Below are positions 52,877 through 61,734 of a DNA stretch of 64,000 nucleotides, one piece after another. Location: positions 992,001-1,056,000 of the forward strand of contig NZ_JBFONT020000001.1 in assembly GCF_040779325.2 (NCBI RefSeq), given 5' to 3'. Made by a program: the position numbers and the translations under genes. The number at the start of each line of letters is the position of its first letter. The first letter of the stretch is position 1. The notes beneath the pieces were generated by a model that saw only the letters and a list, made by a program, of their open reading frames with translations, was not told the origin of the DNA and searched no databases. This DNA is from Aestuariibius violaceus (GTDB lineage Bacteria > Pseudomonadota > Alphaproteobacteria > Rhodobacterales > Rhodobacteraceae).

Positions 52877-53774
52877 CACCGTCGCGGAAATCAAGGCCCA
52901 TCTCGGAATACCGCTCTGCCTCGTCCAGCCATTTCGGCCGCACCTTCACCTGCAGGAACAGATGCACCTTGCGATCCAGGAATTCCTCCAGCTCGGCGCG
53001 GGCCGCCTGGCTCACCGCCTTGATCGTCTCGCCCTTCTTGCCGAGGATGATGCCCTTGTGCCCGTCGCGGGCCACATAGATCAGCTGGTCGATCCGGACC
53101 GACCCGTCCTTGCGCTCGTCCCAGCCCTCCGTCTCAACGGTCAGCTGATAGGGCAGCTCCTGATGCAGCCGCAGCGTCAGCTTCTCCCGCGTCGTCTCCG
53201 CCGCCAGCATCCGCAAAGGCAGGTCCGCGATCTGATCCTCGGGGTAAAGCCACGGCCCTTCGGGCACCTCGCCCGCCAGCCAATCCTTCAGGTCGTCCGT
53301 CCCGTGCCCCTTCTCGGCCGAGATCAGGAAGGTCTTCGCAAATGGGAACCGCTCGTTCATCTCCTGCGTCAGCCCCAGCAGCACCTCGGATTTCACCCGG
53401 TCGATCTTGTTGATCGCCAGCGCCACGGGTGCCTTGCCCGCGTGGTCAGCCAGGTTCTCGAGGATCTGCTCCACCCCGTCGGTGATCCCCCGATGCGCCT
53501 CGATCAGCAGCACGATCACATCCGCATCCGCCGCCCCGCCCCAGGCCGCCGCCACCATCGCCCGGTCGAGCCTGCGCCGCGGCCGGAACAGCCCCGGCGT
53601 ATCGACAAAGACGATCTGGCTCTCGCCGGCCATCGCGACCCCGCGGATCCGCGCCCGCGTCGTCTGCACCTTGTGCGTGACGATCGAGACCTTGGCCCCC
53701 ACCATCCGGTTCAAAAGCGTCGACTTGCCCGCATTCGGCTCTCCGATCAGGGCAACAAATCCGGCGCGGGTCAT
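52869..53774 (-). CDS. era: GTPase Era
   Basis: A 301-residue GTPase needed for 30S assembly. G1 is GEPNAGKST, G3 is DTPGLF, G4 is NKID and G5 is ISAEKG. The C-terminal KH domain contains IYVARDGHKGIILGKKGETIKAVSQAARAELEEFL. In this lineage era usually follows rnc directly; here a plus-strand orphan gene lies between them. Confidence 0.96.
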   Translation of the reverse strand: MTRAGFVALIGEPNAGKSTLLNRMVGAKVSIVTHKVQTTRARIRGVAMAGESQIVFVDTPGLFRPRRRLDRAMVAAAWGGAADADVIVLLIEAHRGITDGVEQILENLADHAGKAPVALAINKIDRVKSEVLLGLTQEMNERFPFAKTFLISAEKGHGTDDLKDWLAGEVPEGPWLYPEDQIADLPLRMLAAETTREKLTLRLHQELPYQLTVETEGWDERKDGSVRIDQLIYVARDGHKGIILGKKGETIKAVSQAARAELEEFLDRKVHLFLQVKVRPKWLDEAERYSEMGLDFRDGDG

Positions 53775-53956
53775 GGGCTATCCTTGCGATTGCGGTGGGG
53801 CCTTTTAGGCGGTCCCGGCGGCGGCGTCACGGGGGACGAGAGTGTAGACGTCTCGGCACAAGGCTGGAGCGCTTTAGCGCGTGGCGGCCAGCTTGCAAAG
53901 AAACCTGAAAAACTTCATGGCATAATCGGGCGGTTTATCCGAGAGGACCTATCTCT

Positions 53957-54706
53957 ATGATCTTGCGGCGTCTCTTCTCAACCAAAACGCATCCTGCTCT
54001 GCCGGATTTTGATTGGCGCACATGCAAGAAATACATCGCATCCATACTGGACCCTCTCCTTCAGCCTATGGGATTGCTCCGGTCGGATCGGCAGAAATCC
54101 AGCGTCTGGTGTGACCCGGACCCGACATCCGAAGGATTGAGACGGCTCTTCATGGTTCATGACGCTGGCCTTCCTCGCCCACTCTCTGTGGCATGGGGGT
54201 ACAGTCTCGACTTCGTACCGCACCTTTCGGGACGAAAGGTCATGTGGCATCGGACTTTCAAAACTGCGCGTGGCGATCTTTGGGTCCAACCAAGTGAACG
54301 GTCAGTCCCACAAGCTCACGTTGAACGCGGTGAAGCTTCGTTCCGGAAAGAGGCCGACAAGATGTGTCGCGCTGGTGTAATCCAGGCAGACGCCTTTTGG
54401 TCGCACCACCAGACAATGACCGACCTTATGCCACTGGTCGAAGAGAACGGTCGCTTTGAATGGGTTTCGCAACGCAAATCCATGCCTCCTACCGGGATAA
54501 CGTGCGTCATCGGCGCATCGGACTTCACTTTACCTTTCACATTGGCGCGTTTCGGACGGGTCGTGGATGCTCGGCAGGCGCTTGAAAACGCCATTGGCGA
54601 TCTCAACGCGCGATCCAGACAGTTTGGAAATCCCCGCTGGGAACTTGAGTCCGATGTCATCGAAGACTTGCGCGATCGTTTATCAAAGATCGAGGATGTT
54701 GCTTAG
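53957..54706 (+). CDS. orphan protein inserted between rnc and era
   Basis: A 249-residue protein of lower GC than its neighbours, on the opposite strand to the lepB-rnc-era operon. It has no signal peptide or membrane helix, and I do not recognise a family. The N-terminus (FDWRTCKKYIASILDPLLQPMGLLR) looks like an alpha/beta soluble fold. GAGAGGA precedes ATG 53957. Its position in a normally unbroken operon points to an insertion. Confidence 0.6.
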   Translation: MILRRLFSTKTHPALPDFDWRTCKKYIASILDPLLQPMGLLRSDRQKSSVWCDPDPTSEGLRRLFMVHDAGLPRPLSVAWGYSLDFVPHLSGRKVMWHRTFKTARGDLWVQPSERSVPQAHVERGEASFRKEADKMCRAGVIQADAFWSHHQTMTDLMPLVEENGRFEWVSQRKSMPPTGITCVIGASDFTLPFTLARFGRVVDARQALENAIGDLNARSRQFGNPRWELESDVIEDLRDRLSKIEDVA

Positions 54707-54797
54707 GTCAAAGCATCTCACTAGCCAGACCATTGGTTTCGTCTTCTGACGAATAGGCTTTCTTTCAAAAGACTTTCGGGCGCAAACCGTCTTCTAT

Positions 54798-55478
54798 TCA
54801 ATCAGGCAAGCTTCGCAAAAGCGCCTTCGCCGCCGCCTGTTCCGCCTGCCGCTTCGACCCGGCCTCGGCCTTCGCCGTCTCCCCCGACTGCAACCGCACC
54901 TCGATGGTGAAGACGGGCGCGTGGTCCGGCCCCGACCGGGCGAGCTCGACATAGTCGGGCGGCGTCTGCCCGCGGGCCTGGGCCCATTCCTGTAGCGCGG
55001 TCTTCGCGTCCCGCGCATCGTCCTCTACCGCATCGATCCGGTCGCCCCACAGCCGCCGCACCAGATCGCGCGCCGCCGGGAAGCCCGCGTCGAGGTAGAC
55101 CGCCGCGATCACCGCCTCCATCGCGTCGGCCAGCAGCGCGTCTTTCCGCCGCCCGCCCGTCTTCCGCTCCGACCGGCCGAGTTTCAGCACCGCCCCCAGA
55201 TCGACGTCACGGGCGACATCCGCGCAGGCCTCCTTGCGCACCAGCGCGTTGAACCGCGGCGCCAGCGTCCCCTCGGGCGCGGTCCGGTCGGCCTCCAGCA
55301 GCGCCTCGGCCATGGCCAGCCCCAGCACCCGGTCGCCCAGGAACTCCAGCCGCTCGTTATCGTCCCGGTGAGCCGAGGACATCGAGGCATGGGTCAGCGC
55401 CCGCACCAGCAACTCGGGCCGGGCGAAATCGTGGCCGATCCGGTCGGCGAAGGCCTGAAGGTCAGAGGAAAGCTTCAT
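54798..55478 (-). CDS. rnc: ribonuclease III
   Basis: A 226-residue double-strand RNA endonuclease. The catalytic signature is ERLEFLGDRVLGL, the second acidic site is DAMEAVIAAVYLDAG, and a dsRNA-binding domain lies at about 155-225 (ALQEWAQARG, GSKRQAEQAAAKALL). It processes rRNA and regulatory RNAs. ATG 55478 overlaps the upstream signal-peptidase stop as ATGA. Confidence 0.95.
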   Translation of the reverse strand: MKLSSDLQAFADRIGHDFARPELLVRALTHASMSSAHRDDNERLEFLGDRVLGLAMAEALLEADRTAPEGTLAPRFNALVRKEACADVARDVDLGAVLKLGRSERKTGGRRKDALLADAMEAVIAAVYLDAGFPAARDLVRRLWGDRIDAVEDDARDAKTALQEWAQARGQTPPDYVELARSGPDHAPVFTIEVRLQSGETAKAEAGSKRQAEQAAAKALLRSLPD

Positions 55479-56500
55479 CGGACAGGCTCCATATACCGCC
55501 CCGCCCGCCAGGTCCAAACCTCCAGCGGAGAGACCCCGGCATAAGAGAACAGCACCCGCATCAGCCGCCCCTCGATATTCTCGATGGGGACATATCCAAA
55601 GCCGCGCGCGGCCTGCGGCGTCCGGCTGTCGGTCGAGTTGTCGCGGTTGTCGCCCATCACGAAGACATGGCCGTCAGGCACGGTAAAAGGCCCCGCATCG
55701 TCCGACCGTTGATCGGCGATGTCGAGGATCTCGTAGGGCGCGGTCCCCGGCAGTTCCTCGACCAGCATCCGCTTTTCGCAGACCGCGCCGAAGCCCACTG
55801 CACCGTTGGTGCAGCGCGGCACGAGGCCCAGCGGGCCTTGCCGCGCCATCACCTCTGTAAACATGCCCGCGGGCTCGGCGGGGTAGGGGGCGCCATCCAG
55901 AACCACCGTCCCGTCCGCCATCTCCACCGTCTCTCCCGGCAGGGCGATGATCCGCGCGACGAAGGCCCGTCCGGTCACGGGATGGCGAAAGGCGATCACC
56001 GCCCCCCGCTCCACCGGGTCGCCGAACCGCATGGCGGCGGCGTAATCGCCCACCAGCAAGGTCGGCTTCATGCTGCCCGACGGGATCGTGTAAGGCTCCC
56101 AGAGCAGGCGGCTCAGCACCACCAGGGCCAGCCCCCAGATCAGCAGGTAACCCAGCGACCGCCCGCCGGAGGGCGGCCAGCGCTTGAACTCCGCACTTCC
56201 CGGCAGCAGCATCAGGACGACCGCCAACAGCACGTTTAGCCCCGGCACGAGGCTCAACATCGCCCAGAGGCCGCTGCGCCCAGCATCGTGCAGGCGGCGC
56301 ACGAAGATCCCGACCCATGGCACGATCAGCGCCGCGCCGAGGACGATCGCCCCGGCCTCGGCCCAATAGGGCACCCCCGGCGTCAGCAGCGCATAGCGGA
56401 CGGCGGCGATCAGGGCCAAGAGCACGATCAGGCTCAGCAGAAACGTCCCGCGCGGGGTCGTCCCGCTCCAGTCGTATCCCGCGAAAAGCGCCTTCCTCAC
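55475..56500 (-). CDS. DUF805-signal peptidase I fusion lacking the catalytic lysine
   Basis: A 341-residue membrane protein. Residues ~1-110 form a DUF805 domain with several helices (VGIFVRRLHDAGRSGLWAM). The rest is an S26 signal-peptidase domain with the serine box PSGSM (S143), GDYAAAMRFG and the C-terminal GDNRDNSTDSR. In the box where the active lysine sits, the intact paralog has DFIKRLVGLPGE while this protein has AFVARIIALPGE, with alanine at position 182. The serine-lysine dyad is therefore missing. It may be inactive or act as a partner of LepB next door. It starts three bases after the end of lepB. Confidence 0.88.
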   Translation of the reverse strand: MRKALFAGYDWSGTTPRGTFLLSLIVLLALIAAVRYALLTPGVPYWAEAGAIVLGAALIVPWVGIFVRRLHDAGRSGLWAMLSLVPGLNVLLAVVLMLLPGSAEFKRWPPSGGRSLGYLLIWGLALVVLSRLLWEPYTIPSGSMKPTLLVGDYAAAMRFGDPVERGAVIAFRHPVTGRAFVARIIALPGETVEMADGTVVLDGAPYPAEPAGMFTEVMARQGPLGLVPRCTNGAVGFGAVCEKRMLVEELPGTAPYEILDIADQRSDDAGPFTVPDGHVFVMGDNRDNSTDSRTPQAARGFGYVPIENIEGRLMRVLFSYAGVSPLEVWTWRAGRYMEPVR

Positions 56501-56503
56501 GCC

Positions 56504-57340
56504 CTACTCGATCCTCTCGAAGAACCGGTCGCCGCGCCATGTCCAGAAGGCCAGCATCGACCGCCCCCCGGACGAGAACATCACCCGGTCGGCCCGCCCG
56601 ATCAGGTTCTCATAGGGCACGAACCCCACCCCGCGCGATGCCCGCGGCACCCGGCTGTCGGTCGAATTGTCCCGGTTGTCACCCATGAAGAAGTAATGCC
56701 CCTCAGGCACCGTGAAGACGCCCGTGTTGTCAGAGGCCTGCTCGCCCACATTCAGCACCGGATGGGTCGCGCCGCCCGGCAGCGTCTCGGTCTGGCGCGG
56801 CTTCTCGCAGGTCCCGCCCGGCGAGACCGGCGTGTTCGCACAGCGCGGGCTCAGCTGCTCGGGGCCCTGCGGCATGTAGGTCTCGACGAACACCCCGTCA
56901 TCCTCAAGCTCCACTGGCTCGCCATTGATATGCAGCACGCCGCCGCGCATCTGGATCCGTTCCCCCGGCAGACCGACCAGCCGCTTGATGAAATCCCGCC
57001 CCGTCACCGGATGGCGGAAGACGACCACATCCCCCCGCTCGGGCTCGCCTCCGAAAAGCCGCCCATTGTCGCCGTCGAAGACCCCGCAGAAATCGCGCGC
57101 ATCGATATCGATCCCGAAGCGCGGGATGCGGATCGACGGGCACGAGGCGTAGCTGTAGCCATAGGCCATCTTGTTGACGAACAGGAAATCCCCGATCAGC
57201 AGCGTGTCCTTCATCGACCCCGACGGGATCCAGAACGGCTGAAAGAACAGCGTGCGGAAGATCCCCGCGATCAGCAGCGCGTAGACGATGGTCTTCAGCG
57301 TCTCGACGATGCTGGAGAGGATACCGGTCTTTTCGGACAT
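56504..57340 (-). CDS. lepB: signal peptidase I
   Basis: A 278-residue leader peptidase anchored by an N-terminal helix. The catalytic serine is S42 in PSGSM and the lysine K119 in DFIKRLVGLPGE; GDNRDNSTDSR is box E. It removes Sec signal peptides on the periplasmic side. ATG 57340 is chosen; the frame is open to 57457 without support. It heads the lepB-paralog-rnc unit. Confidence 0.95.
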   Translation of the reverse strand: MSEKTGILSSIVETLKTIVYALLIAGIFRTLFFQPFWIPSGSMKDTLLIGDFLFVNKMAYGYSYASCPSIRIPRFGIDIDARDFCGVFDGDNGRLFGGEPERGDVVVFRHPVTGRDFIKRLVGLPGERIQMRGGVLHINGEPVELEDDGVFVETYMPQGPEQLSPRCANTPVSPGGTCEKPRQTETLPGGATHPVLNVGEQASDNTGVFTVPEGHYFFMGDNRDNSTDSRVPRASRGVGFVPYENLIGRADRVMFSSGGRSMLAFWTWRGDRFFERIE

Positions 57341-57395
57341 GAGGGGTGGGGCTCCGAAGTGGTCCGGCGCTACATGCGGGGGGCGACGTGGGGTG

Positions 57396-57827
57396 TCAAG
57401 CGGGCGTGGGTCGACCGCCGGCCACATCGGCGAGAGGCCGTGCCTCGATAACGACAAATGCCTGCGCCCAGGGATGATCGTCGGTCAGCGTGACGTGGAT
57501 GATCGCCTCGTGACCGGGCGGGGTCATCTCGGCCAGCCGCTCCGCCGCCCAGCCGGTCACGTGCATCACCGGCTGGCCGGTGCGCAGGTTCGACACCGCC
57601 ATGTCCTTCCAGGCGATCCCCATGCGCAGACCGGTACCCAGTGCCTTGGAACACGCCTCCTTCGCGGCCCAGCGCTTGGCATAGGTCCCCGCCACGTCCT
57701 TGCGCCGTTCCGCCTTGCGTTGCTCGATCTCGGTGAACACCCGGTTGCGGAACCGGTCGCCGAACCGCTCCAGCGTGCCCTGGATCCGCTCGATATTGGC
57801 CAGGTCCGTGCCGACGCCCAGGATCAT
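57396..57827 (-). CDS. acpS: holo-[acyl-carrier-protein] synthase
   Basis: A 143-residue enzyme that moves phosphopantetheine from CoA to acyl carrier protein. It shows ILGVGTDLANIERI (metal-binding D), FTEIEQ and RWAAKEACSKALGTG (metal-binding E and K). Its start overlaps the upstream gene's stop as ATGA. Confidence 0.95.
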   Translation of the reverse strand: MILGVGTDLANIERIQGTLERFGDRFRNRVFTEIEQRKAERRKDVAGTYAKRWAAKEACSKALGTGLRMGIAWKDMAVSNLRTGQPVMHVTGWAAERLAEMTPPGHEAIIHVTLTDDHPWAQAFVVIEARPLADVAGGRPTPA

Positions 57828-58297
57828 TCCGCCGTCACCCAGCCGGTTGCCTGATTGACGGTCACCGTCACCATGTCCTCTGTCGGCAGCCCGCGGGAAT
57901 CGGTCGCGTACCGAACCGGGATGCGCAGCGTCAGCCCTGTCGCCGGATCATAGCTCGCCTCGGTCGCCTCGATCAGAACCTCGCCGAAGAAACTCCGCCT
58001 GTCGCGATCGCTCAGGATCGCCGTGCAGCCGCGGAACATCCCCGATCCTGCCAGCTCCCCCGGCACGGGATGGAGCAGACCGATCACCGCGCTGTTGGCG
58101 AGGTTCGGATCGCCCGTGGCCTCGAAGACCCGCACCGCGCCGTTCGCGAAGCTCCGGCTGCGCTCCTCCCAAGGTTCGGTGATCATCGTCACATCGATGA
58201 ACTCGTGGCATTGCTCGACGGATTGCGCCGCCAGATCGCCGGCAAGAAGCGACAAGGCGGCGGCAAGGCGGATCATCTTCGGCGACAAGGCAAACAT
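57824..58297 (-). CDS. small exported protein of unknown function
   Basis: A protein of about 157 residues with a signal peptide (MIRLAAALSLLAGDLAAQ; an in-frame start at 58276 is also possible). Cysteines in VEQCHEF and FRGCTAIL may form a disulfide. The C-terminus has strands with LTLRIPVRYATDSRG. No family is recognised. Its stop overlaps acpS by four bases, so the two are co-translated. Confidence 0.65.
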   Translation of the reverse strand: MFALSPKMIRLAAALSLLAGDLAAQSVEQCHEFIDVTMITEPWEERSRSFANGAVRVFEATGDPNLANSAVIGLLHPVPGELAGSGMFRGCTAILSDRDRRSFFGEVLIEATEASYDPATGLTLRIPVRYATDSRGLPTEDMVTVTVNQATGWVTAE

Positions 58298-58329
58298 CGC
58301 CCCAGAAAGAGAGGCGAGCGCCCGCGCTG

Positions 58330-59175
58330 TCAAGCAGGACAGCCCAAGGGCGCCAACGCCTTCAGATGAGCTGGCGCCTCGGCCACGTTACGCGGATCCA
58401 GCCTGTGGGCGACCAGTTCGGCGACCAACTCGGCGTCTCCCGTGGCCCGAAGCGCAATTTTGCCCATCTGCAGACACTGCCGCCGCCAGGCCGCCGCCAG
58501 CATGTGCCCGGGAAGGGTCCGCCACTGCGTATGAGTGTTCCGATCATGGATGCGCTTCCAGTAGAGCGGCCGCGGGACCTTTCTGAGCTCGCCCAGAGCG
58601 GCCTGCTGCAGGATCCAGGTGGTATCAACACAGAAATCCGACGGCGGGTTGGGCGTCAGCCGCAGACCGGCCCAATCTCGCGGACGCCGCCGCATCAGAG
58701 CGCGATAGCTGTATCCGTTATAGAGGTTCTGCATCACATGGATCATGCGCGCTTCGACCGTGCCAGGAACCTCCGACGCTATCATGAGCCCACCATCCCG
58801 GCCGATATCGCTATAGGCGCCGAACACCGCATCGTCCTCCTCCAGAATGCGGAGGCATTCCTCCAGGTATGTCGGCCTCAGCAGATCGTCATGCGGCAGG
58901 ATCATGAAGAAAGCCCCCCGCGCCTTCGACAGCGCGAGGTTGCTGTTTCTCACCCATCCCTGCCGCCGCCTCTGTTCGTAGATCCGGACGTTGGGATGGG
59001 ACCGAAAGGGCCTCAGGTCGGGGGTCGGATGGCCGCCGTCATTCGAAATGATGATTTCGATATCGCTGACTGTCTGATCCAGCGCGCTCTGGACCGTCTC
59101 CCGGATGAAATCTTGGCTCCGATAGGCCGGAATACAGACCGACACCAGCGGGCGCGGCTTGAGGAACGGGATCAT
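58330..59175 (-). CDS. family 2 glycosyltransferase
   Basis: A 281-residue GT-A fold enzyme. VSVCIPAYRSQDFIRETVQSALDQTVSDIEIIISNDGG is the nucleotide-sugar-binding start, and ILPHDDLL holds the DxD-equivalent metal motif. No membrane helix is seen. Its start overlaps the FAD oxidoreductase stop by four bases (ATGA), so the two genes form one small unit for modifying a glycan or metabolite. Confidence 0.88.
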   Translation of the reverse strand: MIPFLKPRPLVSVCIPAYRSQDFIRETVQSALDQTVSDIEIIISNDGGHPTPDLRPFRSHPNVRIYEQRRRQGWVRNSNLALSKARGAFFMILPHDDLLRPTYLEECLRILEEDDAVFGAYSDIGRDGGLMIASEVPGTVEARMIHVMQNLYNGYSYRALMRRRPRDWAGLRLTPNPPSDFCVDTTWILQQAALGELRKVPRPLYWKRIHDRNTHTQWRTLPGHMLAAAWRRQCLQMGKIALRATGDAELVAELVAHRLDPRNVAEAPAHLKALAPLGCPA

Positions 59176-60383
59176 GCCGCCCCCGCGATCGCGTCAGCGC
59201 AGGTGGCCGCGCATCGGGGCGCCGAGGTGTACTTCCCGGTATCGACCGACCAGTATCCGCGACCGAGTTCCCGCGGCCCCTGCACCCAGCGTTCGTGCAG
59301 CCCGCTCGCCGGATCGACGATATCGGTCTGCCCGGCCGCGACGATGAAATCTCCAACCAGCCGGGCTTCAAGCCGACCGGCCAGAGCTCCCAGCACTCCA
59401 TAGGCCGGGTCGAGGGTGGCATAGCCTTCCCATGTCTCCCGCATCAGCCGGTTCGCCTCGGCCGCGGCGGGGAGCAGGAAATCCGTATCATCTTCGCATG
59501 AGGTGTAGCACATTCCGACCGGGTACCAGCTGCAGTAAAGGCAATCGTCCTTCTCGTAATAGACGCTGTCGCCATAGGGACCGAGCGTCCCGGTCGCGTT
59601 CCGTGGCACTGCGCCGCCGAACGCCTCCGCCGCGTTCTCCAGAAGCACGCCGAACTTGAACCGGGTGAACCAGGCGTCAGACGACGGAAAGCCGCTGCCG
59701 CGGTCGATGTTGCGCCGCTCGGCCCAGGCGGCGTTGACGACGATGTCGAACGGGCCCTCGGGTGCCCGGCCGGGATCGGCCAGGACAAGCTGCCATTTCC
59801 CGCGGCCCGCCCGCGCATGACAGACCGCCGCTCCCGCGACGACCTCGATCCGGGGATGGGACGCCACGCAGGTACGAAGGACCGCGGCAATGCCGGCCGG
59901 CCAGACCGCGCGCTCCGGCGTCTCGACCCACAATCCTTGCGTCGTCGGGCACCGTCCCGCAACGGCGAAGCTCGATAGCTGCGCCTGCCCGAGATAACAC
60001 AGATTCAGCTCGTCCTGCCGTTCCTTCAGACAGATATCCACCTGCCGGAAATGCTCGAGGATCCGCTCGGGCGAAACCTGGCTGCCATGCGGAACGACGT
60101 AGCTGAACGGTTCCGTCAGACAGGCGTCGAACTCTGCGGCGCCCATCCACCTCTCGATAAGCGGCCGAAACAGCAACGCATCGTCGATCAGCGTTTGCGC
60201 CGTCCGCATGGTCGGATCGGCGGAGTAGACATAGCCCAGATGGATCTTGCCTTCGTTGGCGAGAGATGCCCGCTGGATCAGCGCGTCTTCCCTGTCGAAG
60301 ATCGCCACGGGATGGCCGCGTTCGGCAAGCTCCAAGGCGACAAGGCACCCCGTCAAACCGCCGCCGATAACTGCTATCTTCAT
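59172..60383 (-). CDS. FAD-dependent oxidoreductase (DAO family)
   Basis: A 403-residue flavoprotein. Rossmann motif AVIGGGLTGCLVALELAERG, FDREDALIQRASLANEGKIHLGYVYS as the FAD loop, and a C-terminal GYWSVDTGKYTSAP that closes the site. Several cysteine clusters (CLYCSWY, CYTSCED) could bind metal or form disulfides. ATG 60383 has GAGG upstream. Paired with the glycosyltransferase, its substrate may be a sugar or amino sugar; this is inferred. Confidence 0.8.
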   Translation of the reverse strand: MKIAVIGGGLTGCLVALELAERGHPVAIFDREDALIQRASLANEGKIHLGYVYSADPTMRTAQTLIDDALLFRPLIERWMGAAEFDACLTEPFSYVVPHGSQVSPERILEHFRQVDICLKERQDELNLCYLGQAQLSSFAVAGRCPTTQGLWVETPERAVWPAGIAAVLRTCVASHPRIEVVAGAAVCHARAGRGKWQLVLADPGRAPEGPFDIVVNAAWAERRNIDRGSGFPSSDAWFTRFKFGVLLENAAEAFGGAVPRNATGTLGPYGDSVYYEKDDCLYCSWYPVGMCYTSCEDDTDFLLPAAAEANRLMRETWEGYATLDPAYGVLGALAGRLEARLVGDFIVAAGQTDIVDPASGLHERWVQGPRELGRGYWSVDTGKYTSAPRCAATCADAIAGAA

Positions 60384-60581
60384 TGCCGACATCCTCAGGC
60401 CGTAACAACAATTCACTGGGGCCTGAGCAGCACCACACACACCGAACCCGTCCTGTTCTCGCGTGTCTTGTGGCGTGACAGACAGGTTTGGTAGTTTTGG
60501 TTGTCGGTCATCCTCGGCTCATTGCCAAGATGACCAAAAGTCAGGTGCCGTTGATCGGGAGCGCGCAGGGGCCAGCGGAGG

Positions 60582-60794
60582 TTACGCCGCCTCGCCTTGC
60601 CACTGGCTTGTCCAGATATCGAACCGGTCCAGCTCACGGCCGCAGGGGGAGACGAGGATCAGGTCGTCATAGACCTCCAGATCATTGGCACACCGCATCC
60701 CGATCTCGCGCAGAAGATCGGCATCGGCAGAGAACAGGTAGTCCCGCTTCTCCGAGGGGCCTTCCAGAACCAGGCTGTACTGTGCGTCTTGCAT
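60582..60794 (-). CDS. small conserved-looking protein
   Basis: A 70-residue acidic protein starting at ATG 60794, supported by AAGGA at good spacing (an in-frame start at 60836 is possible). The sequence YSLVLEGPSEKRDYLFSADADLLREIGMRCANDLEVYDDLILVSP has no family I recognise. Codon use is normal for the genome. It lies upstream of the DAO/GT2 pair on the same strand, about 200 bp away. Confidence 0.55.
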   Translation of the reverse strand: MQDAQYSLVLEGPSEKRDYLFSADADLLREIGMRCANDLEVYDDLILVSPCGRELDRFDIWTSQWQGEAA

Positions 60795-61048
60795 TTGTCC
60801 GTCCTTCTCCACTCTGTAATCCGTCGTCTCGGTCATCCCGTGAGCGTCTTCATCGCCGCTCTCGGGAAGGCTACGCACCGGCGCCGGAAGTTATTCGCGG
60901 CAAATGCCATCTTTTTTTGAAAAGCACCCGTTCAAGCAGGCGGGGGCCAACCGTAAGAGGGTGTCATCCGGCCTTGAATGGGGTTGCGCGACAAGGCCGT
61001 TGGCGCCGCTTGACCCGGAGATAACGCAGCCGGGGCCGGCCCCCTCCA

Positions 61049-61080
61049 AATAAAAAGGGCCGGTCCCGAAGGACCGGCCC
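61049..61080 (-). terminator. rho-independent terminator of the PRC-barrel gene
   Basis: On the minus strand GGGCCGGTCC pairs with GGACCGGCCC (61080-61071 with 61066-61057), a perfect 10-bp stem with loop TTCG. TTTTTA follows. It lies just after the stop at 61102. Confidence 0.93.
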
Positions 61081-61101
61081 GATCACGTCAAGCGCGATCC
61101 C

Positions 61102-61617
61102 TTACTGGATCTGGTAATCCGGCAGTTCCTGCAGCTGATCTTCGGTCGCGTCGATATAAACGCGCAGGCTGCCACCCTCGGCCGATTGCATGATCTGCAA
61201 TTCCGAGATCTCAACGCCAACGGGCTTTTCCCCGAAGCCGAGGAAGCCGCCCACCTCGATCACAGCGGCAGCAAGGTTCCCTTCAGTGTCGACCAGAAGC
61301 TCGCCGATCTCACCAACGCTCGATTCGTCGGTGCTGTAGACTCGCGCGCCGTCAAGTTGCTCCGCCGGAATTGCAGCGGCGTCGGCCGTGCTGAAGCCCT
61401 CCAGCTGGACCGACGGTGCGGTGTATTGCACGCCGCGGCTGGCCAGCTGGTTTTCATCGACCAGAAGCGGGGTTTCCGGCTCGGGCGCGACCATGCCGTC
61501 GGACATCTCGGTCGTCCCTTCCGTCGGCTCGGTCGGGGCCACCTCTCCGGTCGCGTCCTGGGCAAAAGCCGCCCCCCCAAGCAGAAGCGCCGCCGCGGTC
61601 ATCACATGCAGTCTCAT
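61102..61617 (-). CDS. PRC-barrel domain exported protein
   Basis: A 171-residue protein with a signal peptide (MRLHVMTAAALLLGGAAFAQ), a Pro/Glu-rich linker, and a PRC-barrel at about 85-165 (ARVYSTDESSVGEIGELLVDTEGNLAAAVIEVGGFLGFGEKPVGV). Such periplasmic PRC-barrels are common in this group; function unknown. A strong AAGGAGG site precedes ATG 61617, deciding this start over the longer frame. Confidence 0.88.
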   Translation of the reverse strand: MRLHVMTAAALLLGGAAFAQDATGEVAPTEPTEGTTEMSDGMVAPEPETPLLVDENQLASRGVQYTAPSVQLEGFSTADAAAIPAEQLDGARVYSTDESSVGEIGELLVDTEGNLAAAVIEVGGFLGFGEKPVGVEISELQIMQSAEGGSLRVYIDATEDQLQELPDYQIQ

Positions 61618-61734
61618 TAGCTCAACCTCCTTCAAAGGTGTCATCGCAGAGACCTAAAATATCATCCCGCGGCCCGGGTTTTCAGGGGGAGGCCGGGCGA
61701 TTGCCGTCCTTCGGCAACCTTTGGCGCAAGAGCG

